A DNA stretch of 28,538 nt from a virus: the IMG/VR virus record IMGVR_UViG_3300048549_000187, positions 1 to 28,538 of that record; one strand, written 5' to 3'. Below, piece by piece: positions 1 through 7,421 of this stretch. Below the pieces are notes generated by a model. That model searched no databases. It was not told the origin of the DNA and saw only the letters and a list, made by a program, of their open reading frames with translations. Position 1 is the first letter of the stretch; the number at the start of each line of letters is the position of its first letter. Both the position numbers and the translations under genes were made by a program.

Positions 1-177
1 ACAGCGTTAGGTATTGAGACTGAAGGACTAATTAAATCAGACGAAGAAATTCAACAAGCTATGCAGCAAGCCCAACAACAAGAGATGATGATGAAGTTGG
101 GTAGTCCTGCTGTAGCACCTGCTATCAATGCTGCACAAGAGCAGTACATGGCATCACAACAACCACAAGAAGAATAG
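1..177 (+). CDS. Portal (head-tail connector) protein, C-terminal end only (T7 gp8-like)
   Basis: An open frame enters from the left edge and stops at TAG 175-177, leaving 58 residues. The peptide contains GLIKSDEEIQQAM followed by a Gln/Met-rich tail ending in QQPQEE. A short stretch of the form GLIxxxEE followed by a Gln-rich tail is what I expect at the end of T7-like portal proteins. The scaffold gene follows six bases later, as in T7 (gene 8 then gene 9). The portal would form the dodecameric ring at the capsid vertex through which DNA passes. The identification rests on this tail and on gene order, because the body of the protein lies outside the window. Confidence 0.8.
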   Translation, partial: TALGIETEGLIKSDEEIQQAMQQAQQQEMMMKLGSPAVAPAINAAQEQYMASQQPQEE

Positions 178-183
178 AGAGAT

Positions 184-948
184 ATGGCAGAATTACACCG
201 AGTAGAGATAAATGAGAAAGCACCACAGGAGATTGACCCAGAGTCAGAAGAAGCTATTGAGTCAGTACCTGAAGAACAGACGGAAGGTAATAGACCTGAG
301 TGGTTACCTGAAAAGTTTAAGAGTGCTGAAGATATGGCAAACGCTTACAGTGAACTTGAGAAGAAGATGGGAGCAGGGGCTAATGAAGAACAGCAAGAAG
401 AAGAAGAATCTGAAGTACAAGAAGAAACCAATGACACTCAGGAGGAAGACCTGGATAGCAACGATATTGTTGTGGAAGCTTCTAAAGAGTTTTTTCAGAA
501 TGATGGTAAGCTATCTGAGGAGACCTATGAGAATCTTGCTAAAGCTGGGATATCGAAGGAGATAGTAGATAGCTATGCAGCTGGTCAACAAGCACTTATG
601 CAAAGTGAAGAAGGTAGTATTAAGTCTGCTGCTGACGGTAACTGGGATCAAATGGCAGAGTGGGCTTCTAATAACTTATCTCCTGAAGAGGTAAATACTT
701 TTGATGAGATTGTACAGAATGGTACAGTTGAACAAGCTAAGTTAGCCACTAAAGGATTGTACGCTCAATACAAAGCAGAGAATGGTGTTAGTCCTCGATT
801 AGTACAAGGATCAGTTAACAAGTCCTCTACTATGCCTTTTCGTTCTATGCAGGAATTAGCTCGTGCTCAATCTGATCCTAGATATAGGAGTGGAGATAAA
901 GCATATCACGAAGAGATTGACAGACGTATATCTGTCAGTAGTATATAG
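184..948 (+). CDS. Capsid assembly scaffolding protein (T7 gp9-like)
   Basis: The product has 254 residues, somewhat shorter than T7 gp9 (about 300). It is very acidic in its first 100 residues, with Glu/Gln runs, and ends in a more basic segment, PFRSMQELARAQSDPRYRSG then a short helix. This is the usual layout of T7-like scaffolds, in which the C-terminal part contacts the shell protein. Its role is to guide procapsid assembly together with the portal, after which it leaves the head. The ATG at 184 is preceded by AGAGAG at 176-181, a weak purine-rich ribosome site. It sits between portal and capsid genes, the canonical place. The long acidic Glu tracts make an overlapping frame open (212-565), but that frame is a shadow. 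Confidence 0.9.
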   Translation: MAELHRVEINEKAPQEIDPESEEAIESVPEEQTEGNRPEWLPEKFKSAEDMANAYSELEKKMGAGANEEQQEEEESEVQEETNDTQEEDLDSNDIVVEASKEFFQNDGKLSEETYENLAKAGISKEIVDSYAAGQQALMQSEEGSIKSAADGNWDQMAEWASNNLSPEEVNTFDEIVQNGTVEQAKLATKGLYAQYKAENGVSPRLVQGSVNKSSTMPFRSMQELARAQSDPRYRSGDKAYHEEIDRRISVSSI

Positions 949-963
949 ACTTTTATTGTAGGT

Positions 964-1413
964 TTGAAGCCTTGGACTCCATCTTTTTTCTTGCCAGTGT
1001 TGGTTCTGGTTCTTTTTGGTGGATGTTCCAAGGCTTCTTTTTATCCGTTAATAGGCAGTGTAGGTGGAGCAACTGTTGGTAGCCTTGGTGGTCCTGGTCC
1101 TGCTGCTGGTGGTGCTGCCCTTGGATGGGGAATAGGAGAGGGAGCTAAGTTAATGGAGGAGAACAAGGGATTAGCTAACAAAGTCAAAGCTATATCCGAA
1201 GGAGATGTACAGAAACTTGTACAACAACAATTAGACGAGAAGATGGATGATGGATTCTTTGATTCAATGTTAGATGAAGTATATGGATTCTTGAAACTAT
1301 GTCTTGTTGGTGTTATCCTTTGGAACATAGTACCTATCTTTTATACCCGATATGTACAGAAGAAATCTAACAATAATGATAAATCAATTAAAAAGACTAA
1401 GAAGAATTTATAA
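964..1413 (+). CDS. Small lipobox plus transmembrane protein; candidate unimolecular spanin
   Basis: I chose the TTG start at 964 because it gives a complete signal sequence; AGG lies just upstream. The 149-residue product has a hydrophobic N-terminus (about residues 8-18) ending in LFGGC, a lipobox-like site with Cys21 as the lipidated residue. Phe at -3 is not the usual Leu. Next comes a Gly/Ala-rich stretch (about 30-58), a polar helix (about 60-103), one clear transmembrane segment (about 108-128) and a Lys-rich tail. An outer-membrane lipid anchor at one end and an inner-membrane helix with a basic cytoplasmic tail at the other is the architecture of unimolecular spanins such as T1 gp11. 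Alternatives are a glycine-zipper membrane protein or a superinfection-exclusion lipoprotein. Its place between scaffold and capsid is not where T7 keeps its spanins (within gene 18.5). The function is inferred from topology only. Confidence 0.5.
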   Translation: MKPWTPSFFLPVLVLVLFGGCSKASFYPLIGSVGGATVGSLGGPGPAAGGAALGWGIGEGAKLMEENKGLANKVKAISEGDVQKLVQQQLDEKMDDGFFDSMLDEVYGFLKLCLVGVILWNIVPIFYTRYVQKKSNNNDKSIKKTKKNL

Positions 1414-1417
1414 TAAC

Positions 1418-1492
1418 TTGAACAAGAAGGAGAAGGCTATTGTCTTGACTGTTCTATGTTTAAGTGGAATTATAATACTTAATTTACTTTAA
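1418..1492 (+). CDS. Possible 24-residue membrane micropeptide
   Basis: A TTG codon at 1418, four bases after the previous stop, opens a 24-codon frame ending at TAA 1490-1492. The peptide begins with a basic NKKEK segment and continues as one hydrophobic helix (about residues 8-24), the shape of a single-pass inner-membrane micropeptide. There is no clear ribosome site, only GAAGAA about 9 bases before the start, and the start codon is weak. It could be translated by coupling to the upstream gene. Such short hydrophobic frames can arise by chance in AT-rich DNA, so this is a tentative call. If real, its position next to the spanin-like gene would suit a role in membrane disruption. Confidence 0.3.
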   Translation: MNKKEKAIVLTVLCLSGIIILNLL

Positions 1493-1607
1493 CAGACAAT
1501 TAGTAGTACTAATGTTAAGACCCACTGCGGTGGACAATCTCGATCAAAGGTTCAAACGAAAGTCGAAAAACAAATACTAATAATAACAATTACAACACAC
1601 ATATATT
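1493..1607 (+). promoter_or_regulatory. Leader of the capsid gene with a candidate phage promoter
   Basis: This non-coding leader holds the 16-mer CACTGCGGTGGACAAT at 1523-1538, including a small CCAC-TGCG-GTGG dyad. The same 16-mer with two changes occurs at 15747-15762. In T7 the strongest phage promoter (phi10) lies immediately before the capsid gene, so this is the best candidate for a promoter read by the phage polymerase. The following 60 bases are rich in A and C, look unstructured and lack a Shine-Dalgarno sequence before the capsid ATG. The promoter call is inferred from position and partial repetition, not from a known consensus. Confidence 0.35.
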
Positions 1608-2666
1608 ATGGCTAATGGAAATACATCCCCCTCACGTGTAGGACAGGTTAATAGTGCTAATGATGTAGATGCTTTGTTTCTTAAAAAGTTTAGCGGAGAA
1701 ATCTTGCAAACCTTTGAGGAGTCTAACGTCTTCAAACCACTACATACTGTTCGCACAATCGAAAACGGTAAATCAGCTCAGTTCCCAGTTACTGGAATTG
1801 CATCTGCTTCTTACCACACACCAGGCGAAAACATCGCTGACGCAGGTAACTCTTACCTAAGCGACATCAAGAAAGCAGAGAAAGTAATTACAATCGATAA
1901 GATGTTACTTGCTTCTACTTTCTTGGCTAACATTGACGATGTAAAGAATCACTACGACATCCGTTCCGTTTACGCGAACGAGTTAGGTAAGGCTCTTGCA
2001 GTTCGTTTCGATACTGCTCTATCTAAAACCTTTATAGCTGCTGCTCGTGGAGCTTCTGATATAGGTGGTAAAGTTGGAGGAATCCTCGATGTTTCTGCTA
2101 ACGCAATGGGAGACGGAGCTGATTCAACTGATGACGCTGACAACTCTGATCCAACAGGTGCTGAGTTAACTGCTGCTCTTTTCACAGCTGCTCAGAAGCT
2201 TGACGAAAACGATGTTCCTAGTGACGGTCGTTTCTGCGTACTTCGTCCACAAGAGTATTACAAGTTAATTACTGGTGGTGCTGGACAGCTTGCTATCTCT
2301 ACTTCCGCTGTTAATAAAGATGTCGGAGGTTTAGGAAGCATCGCTACTGGATCAATCCCTCAGATTGCAGGTATCACTATCTACAAAAGTAATCACATTC
2401 CTTCAACTGATTTATCAGCTGTTACTTCTGGCGATGGTGCTTCTAGCAATGATGTTTTCGGTGCAGGTGGAGCAGGTTATAATGGTAACTTCACCAATAC
2501 TCTTGGTATCGTTGCTCACTCTGCTGCTGTAGGAACTGTAAAGCTTCTTGATCTTGCTACTGAGTCTGAATATCAGATTGAGCGTCAAGGTACATTGTTC
2601 GTTGCTAAGTATGCTATGGGTCACGGAATCCTCCGTCCTGAGTGTGCTATCGAATTACAGAAATAG
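1608..2666 (+). CDS. Major capsid protein (T7 gp10-like)
   Basis: The product has 352 residues, close to T7 gp10A (345). It begins with a Gly/Asn-rich N-terminus, then a DALFLKKFSGEIL segment and an N-terminal arm, and continues as a typical HK97-fold T7-type shell protein with FRSG-like elements replaced by NGKSAQFPVTG at about 52-62. It forms the icosahedral head. It lies downstream of the scaffold, as in T7. Codon choice is visibly different from its neighbours, with more C-ending codons (GAC, AAC, ATC, TTC), as expected for the most highly expressed gene. There is no Shine-Dalgarno; the leader is an unstructured A/C-rich stretch ending ATATATTATG. A strong hairpin follows the stop. There is no sign of a programmed frameshift extension like T7 gp10B, but I could not rule one out. 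Confidence 0.95.
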   Translation: MANGNTSPSRVGQVNSANDVDALFLKKFSGEILQTFEESNVFKPLHTVRTIENGKSAQFPVTGIASASYHTPGENIADAGNSYLSDIKKAEKVITIDKMLLASTFLANIDDVKNHYDIRSVYANELGKALAVRFDTALSKTFIAAARGASDIGGKVGGILDVSANAMGDGADSTDDADNSDPTGAELTAALFTAAQKLDENDVPSDGRFCVLRPQEYYKLITGGAGQLAISTSAVNKDVGGLGSIATGSIPQIAGITIYKSNHIPSTDLSAVTSGDGASSNDVFGAGGAGYNGNFTNTLGIVAHSAAVGTVKLLDLATESEYQIERQGTLFVAKYAMGHGILRPECAIELQK

Positions 2667-2682
2667 TTCTCTCTTCGGTGTT

Positions 2683-2731
2683 GGGGAGGGGGACTGCGTA
2701 GCGGAATCCCTTCCCTTCACTGATATTTTTA
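2683..2731 (+). terminator. Hairpin terminator after the capsid gene (T7 T-phi position)
   Basis: GGGGAGGGG at 2683-2691 pairs with TCCCTTCCC at 2707-2715 (9 pairs, two of them G-U). Inside it CTGC (2694-2697) pairs with GCGG (2701-2704) around a 3-base loop. A TTTTT run follows at 2726-2730, ten bases after the stem. This matches the location of T7's main late terminator, directly after gene 10, which lets capsid mRNA accumulate above the tail genes. The gap between stem and T-run makes it imperfect as an intrinsic bacterial terminator, so it may act mainly on the phage polymerase or as an mRNA-stabilising end. Confidence 0.7.
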
Positions 2732-2747
2732 TTTACTAAACAATGCT

Positions 2748-3329
2748 ATGGCTTTAACGACTAAACTTGACGCAGTAAACATAATGATCTCTGTAATAGG
2801 AGAATCACCTGTTAATACATTAGGAGGCACAAGTGCTGTTCCTGTGACTGTCGTTCAAGCTGAGTCTGTTTTAAACGAGACAAGCAAAGCAATCCAATCG
2901 GAAGGCTGGCATTACAACACTGAGTATGATTATCCTTTAGTTCCTGATTCAGGTACTAGTAAGATTACTCTTCCTGTTAACACTTTAAAAGTAGATTTAG
3001 ACCCTGAGTTAAACACGGACACTGATCCTGTACAACGAGGTCTTAAATTATACGACAGGAAAAACCACAGGGATACTTGGACTAAGAGCTTAAAAGCTAT
3101 TATAACTTTTGAGTTAGCTTACGAAGAATTACCTGAACAATTTAGACATTACATATCTGTTAAAGCAGCTCGTATTTTTGCTGCCCGATTCTTAGGGAGT
3201 AGAGAGATAGAAGGGTTTGCTTTAAGAGATGAGATTGAAGCGAAAGCAAGAGCTATTGAGAGTGACTCTGAGAATGCAGATAGAACCATCTTCGATAACT
3301 ACAGCGTATTACGAGTACTTGATCGATAG
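2748..3329 (+). CDS. Tail tubular protein A (T7 gp11-like)
   Basis: The product has 193 residues (T7 gp11 is 196). It begins LDAVNIMISVIGESPVNTL and continues with EGWHYNTEYDYPL and a C-terminal ARIFAARFLGSREIEG segment, all characteristic of the gp11 gatekeeper/adaptor family. It forms the ring between portal and tail nozzle. It lies after the capsid hairpin and two bases before the tail tubular protein B gene, the fixed T7 order 10-11-12. No Shine-Dalgarno is visible before the ATG at 2748. Confidence 0.93.
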   Translation: MALTTKLDAVNIMISVIGESPVNTLGGTSAVPVTVVQAESVLNETSKAIQSEGWHYNTEYDYPLVPDSGTSKITLPVNTLKVDLDPELNTDTDPVQRGLKLYDRKNHRDTWTKSLKAIITFELAYEELPEQFRHYISVKAARIFAARFLGSREIEGFALRDEIEAKARAIESDSENADRTIFDNYSVLRVLDR

Positions 3330-3331
3330 AG

Positions 3332-6300
3332 ATGCCTTTGCTAGTAAACAGTGTTCCTAACTTAGCACAAGGGGTTTCACAACAACCTGACAACTTACGG
3401 TTTCCAGGGCAATGTGACGAACAGATTAATGCTTGGGCTACTGTTGTAGAAGGACTTGTTAAGCGTCCTAATACAAGGCACATCAATAAATTATTCACTA
3501 GTCCGATCAGTGATGACTCCTTTGTTCAATACATAGACAGAGATGATGACAATAGGTTTGCTTGTGTATTAGAGAATAAAGTATCTCTTTGTGCAGTCTC
3601 TCTTTTCAATTTAAACACAGGTAATCCTGTGACACAAGTAAGCATAAGTACATCAGCACAAGCGTATTTAAATAATATATCTAATCCTAGAGAAGATGTT
3701 AAAGCACTTACTGTTGCTGATTATACTTTCATAGCAAATAAAGAACAGACTGTATCTATTTTTTCTACTGATCTCTCAACCCCTTTAGAAAGGGAAGCTT
3801 TACTCTTTGTTAAACTAGGAGACTATAAGAAGAACTATAATGTATATATCGATGATTTATTAGTACCTTTTAACAGTGCAGCATTTTCTCAAGGACATAC
3901 AAACGATCACGCACCTGACGCTGAGTATCCTGCTACATATCGAAGTGGACCAGGAGGTGATGGCTTTGATGCAGACACAGGACACATTGCAAAAGACCTC
4001 AGTGATTTAATAGCTTATAACTACACTCAATCAACTGATGTTATATCTGACATTACAATTACAAGTGGAGGAGCAGATTATGTATTCTATCCACAAGTTG
4101 AACCTCGATTTAAGGATTATGGTTATCGAGTGACTGCTGTTGTAGAACAGTATGATAGTAATGGAGTTTTAAAAGGACAAGGAGCAAAGGGTATCTGTGA
4201 TGTCCAAGGAGGTGTAGTACAAAGTGTTACTATGCTGTACGGAGGGACTGGATACGATAGTTCTTACCCTGACCCTATAATTACATTTTGGCCAGAGATG
4301 AGGTCACCTGATAGTGAGTGGGATCGGGTAGTTTGGCAAGCAATTGCTTTTCTCTACCCAAGTGTTACTCCTTTTCCTGTAAACTTGGCGACAGGAACTG
4401 CTACAATAGAAGCATCAGCTGCGATTAGAACAGAAAGTAAAGATGCTGTTATTAGAATCTCTAGGGTTTCTTATGTCTCTCATAACAATCAATTTTACAA
4501 GTGCATACAAGACCACACAGCATCCAGTACAGATGAACCTGGAGTAGGTGCAAATTACTCTACATATTGGATAGGAACGACACGTACAAATTTAGCTACG
4601 CCTTGGGCTTTAACTACTAGTTATGTAATAGGCAGTGACTTTTCTATAAGAGCTGCGGATGGACTAGCGGATCAAGGACTAGGTGTTATTTACAAAGAAG
4701 TTTCCAGCATAACAGATTTACCTGCTAAATGTTATCATAATTTTAGAGTGAAAGTAATAGGTGATCCTGAACTAGACCAAGATGACTACTACGTAAGATT
4801 CAAGACAAAAGATAACAACGAATTTGGAGAAGGTACTTGGGTAGAAACTATAGGATGGAAAAATGAAGATGATACTGAAGGAGTATCAGAAGGTATTCAA
4901 TCACGTTTAAACTTTAATACTCTGCCTTTACAGTTAAAACCTACAGATACTTCCTTTAATTACTGGACACTAGATGTCGCTTCTTGGGAAGCAAGGAAAG
5001 TAGGAGATGATAGAAGTAATCCTGCTCCTAGTTTAGTGGGAAGTAAAATTAAAGATATGTTCTTTTTTAAGAATAGACTAGGTTTCCTGACTAAGAATAA
5101 TGTAGTGTTCAGTGAAGCGGATGAGTACTTTAATTTGTGGAGGACAAGTGTTTTAAGTTTATTAGACTCCGCTCCAATTGATGTGGGTATTAGTCACACA
5201 AAAGTAGTGGAGTTACAACACGCTGTTCCTTTTCAAGAGAAACTTGTAATCTTTTCCAATAGGACTCAGTTTGTGTTAAGAGGGAATGAATTGCTTACTC
5301 CTAAAACAGTCAGCATCACACCGACAACAGAGTATGATTCTTCGGAGACAATTACACCTTTAGTAATTAATAACTATTTATACTTTAATTTTAAAAGGAA
5401 TAATAGTGAAGGATTAATGGAGTACTATGTGGATGCTGATAATAATATATTTGATGCTTCTGAAATAACTGCACAAGTACCTACTTATATTCCTTCGACT
5501 TTAGAGTTAATGGTAGGTTCTTCTGTTCAAGACTTAATCGTAGCTTTGAACGGTGATAGAACTACAATGTTTGTCTATAAATTCTTTTGGCAAAATAAAG
5601 AAAAGGTTCAATCCGCTTGGCAGAAGTTTACTTTCTCCAGGGAAATAATAAGTGCTCATTTTATCGAAGCTGATCTTTATGTTATCACTAAAGACTCCGA
5701 CTCTACTTACTTAGAGAAGATACCTATGGAGAACAACTTAAAGGATGGTAACGAGAACTATGCTTTATTGTTAGACAGTAGGTTGGATAAGTCTGAGTTG
5801 TCTTTTAGTTATAGTGCATCGACTAAGTTAACTACTATAAGTGGATTTCCTTATGATCCTAATGGAGTTGAGATATACTCAAAGAAAGGACATAAGTACC
5901 CTTTCACAAGGACATCCACCACAGAAGGAACAGTCACAGATAATTTAACAAGTGTTGATTTCGTAGCAGGTTTTCCTTACGATATGTTATATAAGTTCTC
6001 TGACCAAACATTGAAGCAACCTACAGAAAGAGGAGGACGATCAGCTTCTGATTACGCCTATCAAACAATAAGAAGCGGTAGCTTGAACTATACTGAAACT
6101 GGACACTTCACTGTAGAGATAACTCCTAAATTTAGAGATACATATAGCTATGCTTTTAACCCTGAGATACTAGGCTCTAACTTAACACTCAATAATTTTG
6201 TACCTCAAGACGGACATTTCAGATTCCCTGTTCAATCACAACCTAATGACGCTACTATTGAAATTAAATCTTCTAGTGCTTTACCAGTGAAAATACTTGC

Positions 6301-6352
6301 AGCTGAATTTGAATCGATGTTGATACCAAGAAGTAGAAGATATGGAAGTTAG
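3332..6352 (+). CDS. Tail tubular protein B / tail nozzle (T7 gp12-like), enlarged
   Basis: The start PLLVNSVPNLAQGVSQQPDNL followed by PGQCDEQINAWATVVEGLVKRP is the hallmark N-terminus of gp12-family nozzle proteins. The C-terminal end (ESMLIPRSRRYGS) is also typical. Six copies would form the conical tail nozzle. At 1006 residues it is about 210 longer than T7 gp12 (794). The extra length seems to lie near residues 240-470. This contains a segment with TSGGADY and YGGTGYD, like the Gly-Gly-x-Gly-Tyr beta repeats of phage structural proteins, and a segment at 374-413 (YVSHNNQFYKC, then EPG and STYW) that looks like a small carbohydrate-binding module of the CBM5/12 type. The gene overlaps the next one by 11 bases. 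Confidence 0.93.
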   Translation: MPLLVNSVPNLAQGVSQQPDNLRFPGQCDEQINAWATVVEGLVKRPNTRHINKLFTSPISDDSFVQYIDRDDDNRFACVLENKVSLCAVSLFNLNTGNPVTQVSISTSAQAYLNNISNPREDVKALTVADYTFIANKEQTVSIFSTDLSTPLEREALLFVKLGDYKKNYNVYIDDLLVPFNSAAFSQGHTNDHAPDAEYPATYRSGPGGDGFDADTGHIAKDLSDLIAYNYTQSTDVISDITITSGGADYVFYPQVEPRFKDYGYRVTAVVEQYDSNGVLKGQGAKGICDVQGGVVQSVTMLYGGTGYDSSYPDPIITFWPEMRSPDSEWDRVVWQAIAFLYPSVTPFPVNLATGTATIEASAAIRTESKDAVIRISRVSYVSHNNQFYKCIQDHTASSTDEPGVGANYSTYWIGTTRTNLATPWALTTSYVIGSDFSIRAADGLADQGLGVIYKEVSSITDLPAKCYHNFRVKVIGDPELDQDDYYVRFKTKDNNEFGEGTWVETIGWKNEDDTEGVSEGIQSRLNFNTLPLQLKPTDTSFNYWTLDVASWEARKVGDDRSNPAPSLVGSKIKDMFFFKNRLGFLTKNNVVFSEADEYFNLWRTSVLSLLDSAPIDVGISHTKVVELQHAVPFQEKLVIFSNRTQFVLRGNELLTPKTVSITPTTEYDSSETITPLVINNYLYFNFKRNNSEGLMEYYVDADNNIFDASEITAQVPTYIPSTLELMVGSSVQDLIVALNGDRTTMFVYKFFWQNKEKVQSAWQKFTFSREIISAHFIEADLYVITKDSDSTYLEKIPMENNLKDGNENYALLLDSRLDKSELSFSYSASTKLTTISGFPYDPNGVEIYSKKGHKYPFTRTSTTEGTVTDNLTSVDFVAGFPYDMLYKFSDQTLKQPTERGGRSASDYAYQTIRSGSLNYTETGHFTVEITPKFRDTYSYAFNPEILGSNLTLNNFVPQDGHFRFPVQSQPNDATIEIKSSSALPVKILAAEFESMLIPRSRRYGS

Positions 6353-6782
6353 AATAGAACCTAGTATGCCTACCCTTGATGCTCCTTTGTTATACGATGA
6401 CTTACGAGAAGAAGATATGATGGAATGTATTGGTCTAATGTTTCACCCTAGAGATGCTGTGTACGGATCATTTGAATCAAGTAGTAAGTGCTATAGCATC
6501 AAGACAGATCAAGATGGTTTATTAGCAAGCTTTGGAGTAGCTCCTAGAAAGAATGTAGGCATCGCTTGGTTATTAGGGACAAGGAATTTTTGTAAGATAA
6601 AGAAGAAGTTTGTTAAGGATTCACAAGTGTGGATAGATGATTTGATGGAAGGTTTTGACTACTTAACAAACTATGTCATGGAAGCTAATACACTCAGTGT
6701 CAGGTGGTTAACTTGGTTGGGTGCTAGTTTTGAGGATTGCAATATCTCAGGTTATAAGTCATTTAAGATAGAGAGGAAGTAA
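6342..6782 (+). CDS. Internal virion protein A-like (T7 gp13 position; GNAT-like fold possible)
   Basis: The product has 146 residues, similar to T7 gp13 (138). It overlaps the nozzle gene by 11 bases and lies directly before the gp14-like gene, exactly the T7 gene 13 slot. The pattern DLREEDMMECIGL, then GLLASFGVAPRKNVGIAWLLGT, then FDYLTNYVMEAN and LGASFEDCNISGYKSFKI resembles the acyltransferase-like (DUF2833-type) proteins often found in this slot. The order of a strand with GIAWLLGT and a C-terminal LxxLGAxFE element fits a GNAT-like fold. In T7 gp13 is needed for correct virion internal protein assembly. An enzymatic role is not shown here. Confidence 0.75.
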   Translation: MEVRIEPSMPTLDAPLLYDDLREEDMMECIGLMFHPRDAVYGSFESSSKCYSIKTDQDGLLASFGVAPRKNVGIAWLLGTRNFCKIKKKFVKDSQVWIDDLMEGFDYLTNYVMEANTLSVRWLTWLGASFEDCNISGYKSFKIERK

Positions 6783-6788
6783 TTTATT

Positions 6789-7421
6789 ATGTGTAACCCA
6801 GCAGTAGCAATGGCAGTAGTAGGTGGTCTCCAATCAGGAGTTCAATTTGCAGGTGCTAGACAACAAGCTAAACAACAAGCAGCCGCTCAAGCTCAACAAG
6901 CAGCGTTTCAAGCACAATCGGCAGCTGCTGAAAGAAGTCGATTCATGCAAGAGCAATCAAGCATTAGAATGCAGCAAGCACAGAAACAGGAGGCTACCGC
7001 GAGGGAACTAGAACAAGTCAGCAGGAAATCCCAAGAAGCATTAGCTAGGGCGAGAGTTTCAGCAGGTGAATCAGGTGTTGCAGGGGCGAGTGTACAAGCT
7101 TTAATGGACGACTACTCAAGACAGGAAGCAGGGTACAGAGCAGCTTCTTTAAGACAACAAGAATTAACAGGAGTAGGTACAGGGTTAGCACTTGAACAAG
7201 CTCAGTTTGCTACGGCTCAACGTCAGATTGGTATTAATCAACCTATAGGACCACCTGTCAGTCAACCTAGTATTCTAGGTGCTGTGTTGCAAGGTACTTC
7301 TCAAGCGTTGAGTGGATATGCAGCAGGGCAAGGTATTAGCAGTAGGATGGGATCAGCATCATCAACAGGAACTACAGCATCTCAGCGTTATACACAAGCA
7401 ATGACAGGCAGGAGAAGATAA
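6789..7421 (+). CDS. Internal virion protein B (T7 gp14-like)
   Basis: The product has 210 residues (T7 gp14: 196). It begins MCNPAVAMAVVGGLQSGVQF, typical of gp14 homologues, and has a long Ala/Gln-rich helical region (about 25-110) followed by a Gly/Ser-rich C-terminus. In T7, gp14 is ejected first and forms a pore in the outer membrane for DNA entry. The stop codon shares a base with the start of the next gene (TAATG). The GGCGACC-type GC content is not unusual here; the gene simply uses more GCA/CAA codons because of its Ala/Gln composition. Confidence 0.9.
   Translation: MCNPAVAMAVVGGLQSGVQFAGARQQAKQQAAAQAQQAAFQAQSAAAERSRFMQEQSSIRMQQAQKQEATARELEQVSRKSQEALARARVSAGESGVAGASVQALMDDYSRQEAGYRAASLRQQELTGVGTGLALEQAQFATAQRQIGINQPIGPPVSQPSILGAVLQGTSQALSGYAAGQGISSRMGSASSTGTTASQRYTQAMTGRRR

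Noticed and set aside
1444-1476. TTGACT and TATAAT upstream of the capsid gene as a sigma70 promoter
   Set aside because: The spacing is 20 bases, too long, and the elements fall inside the micropeptide frame.
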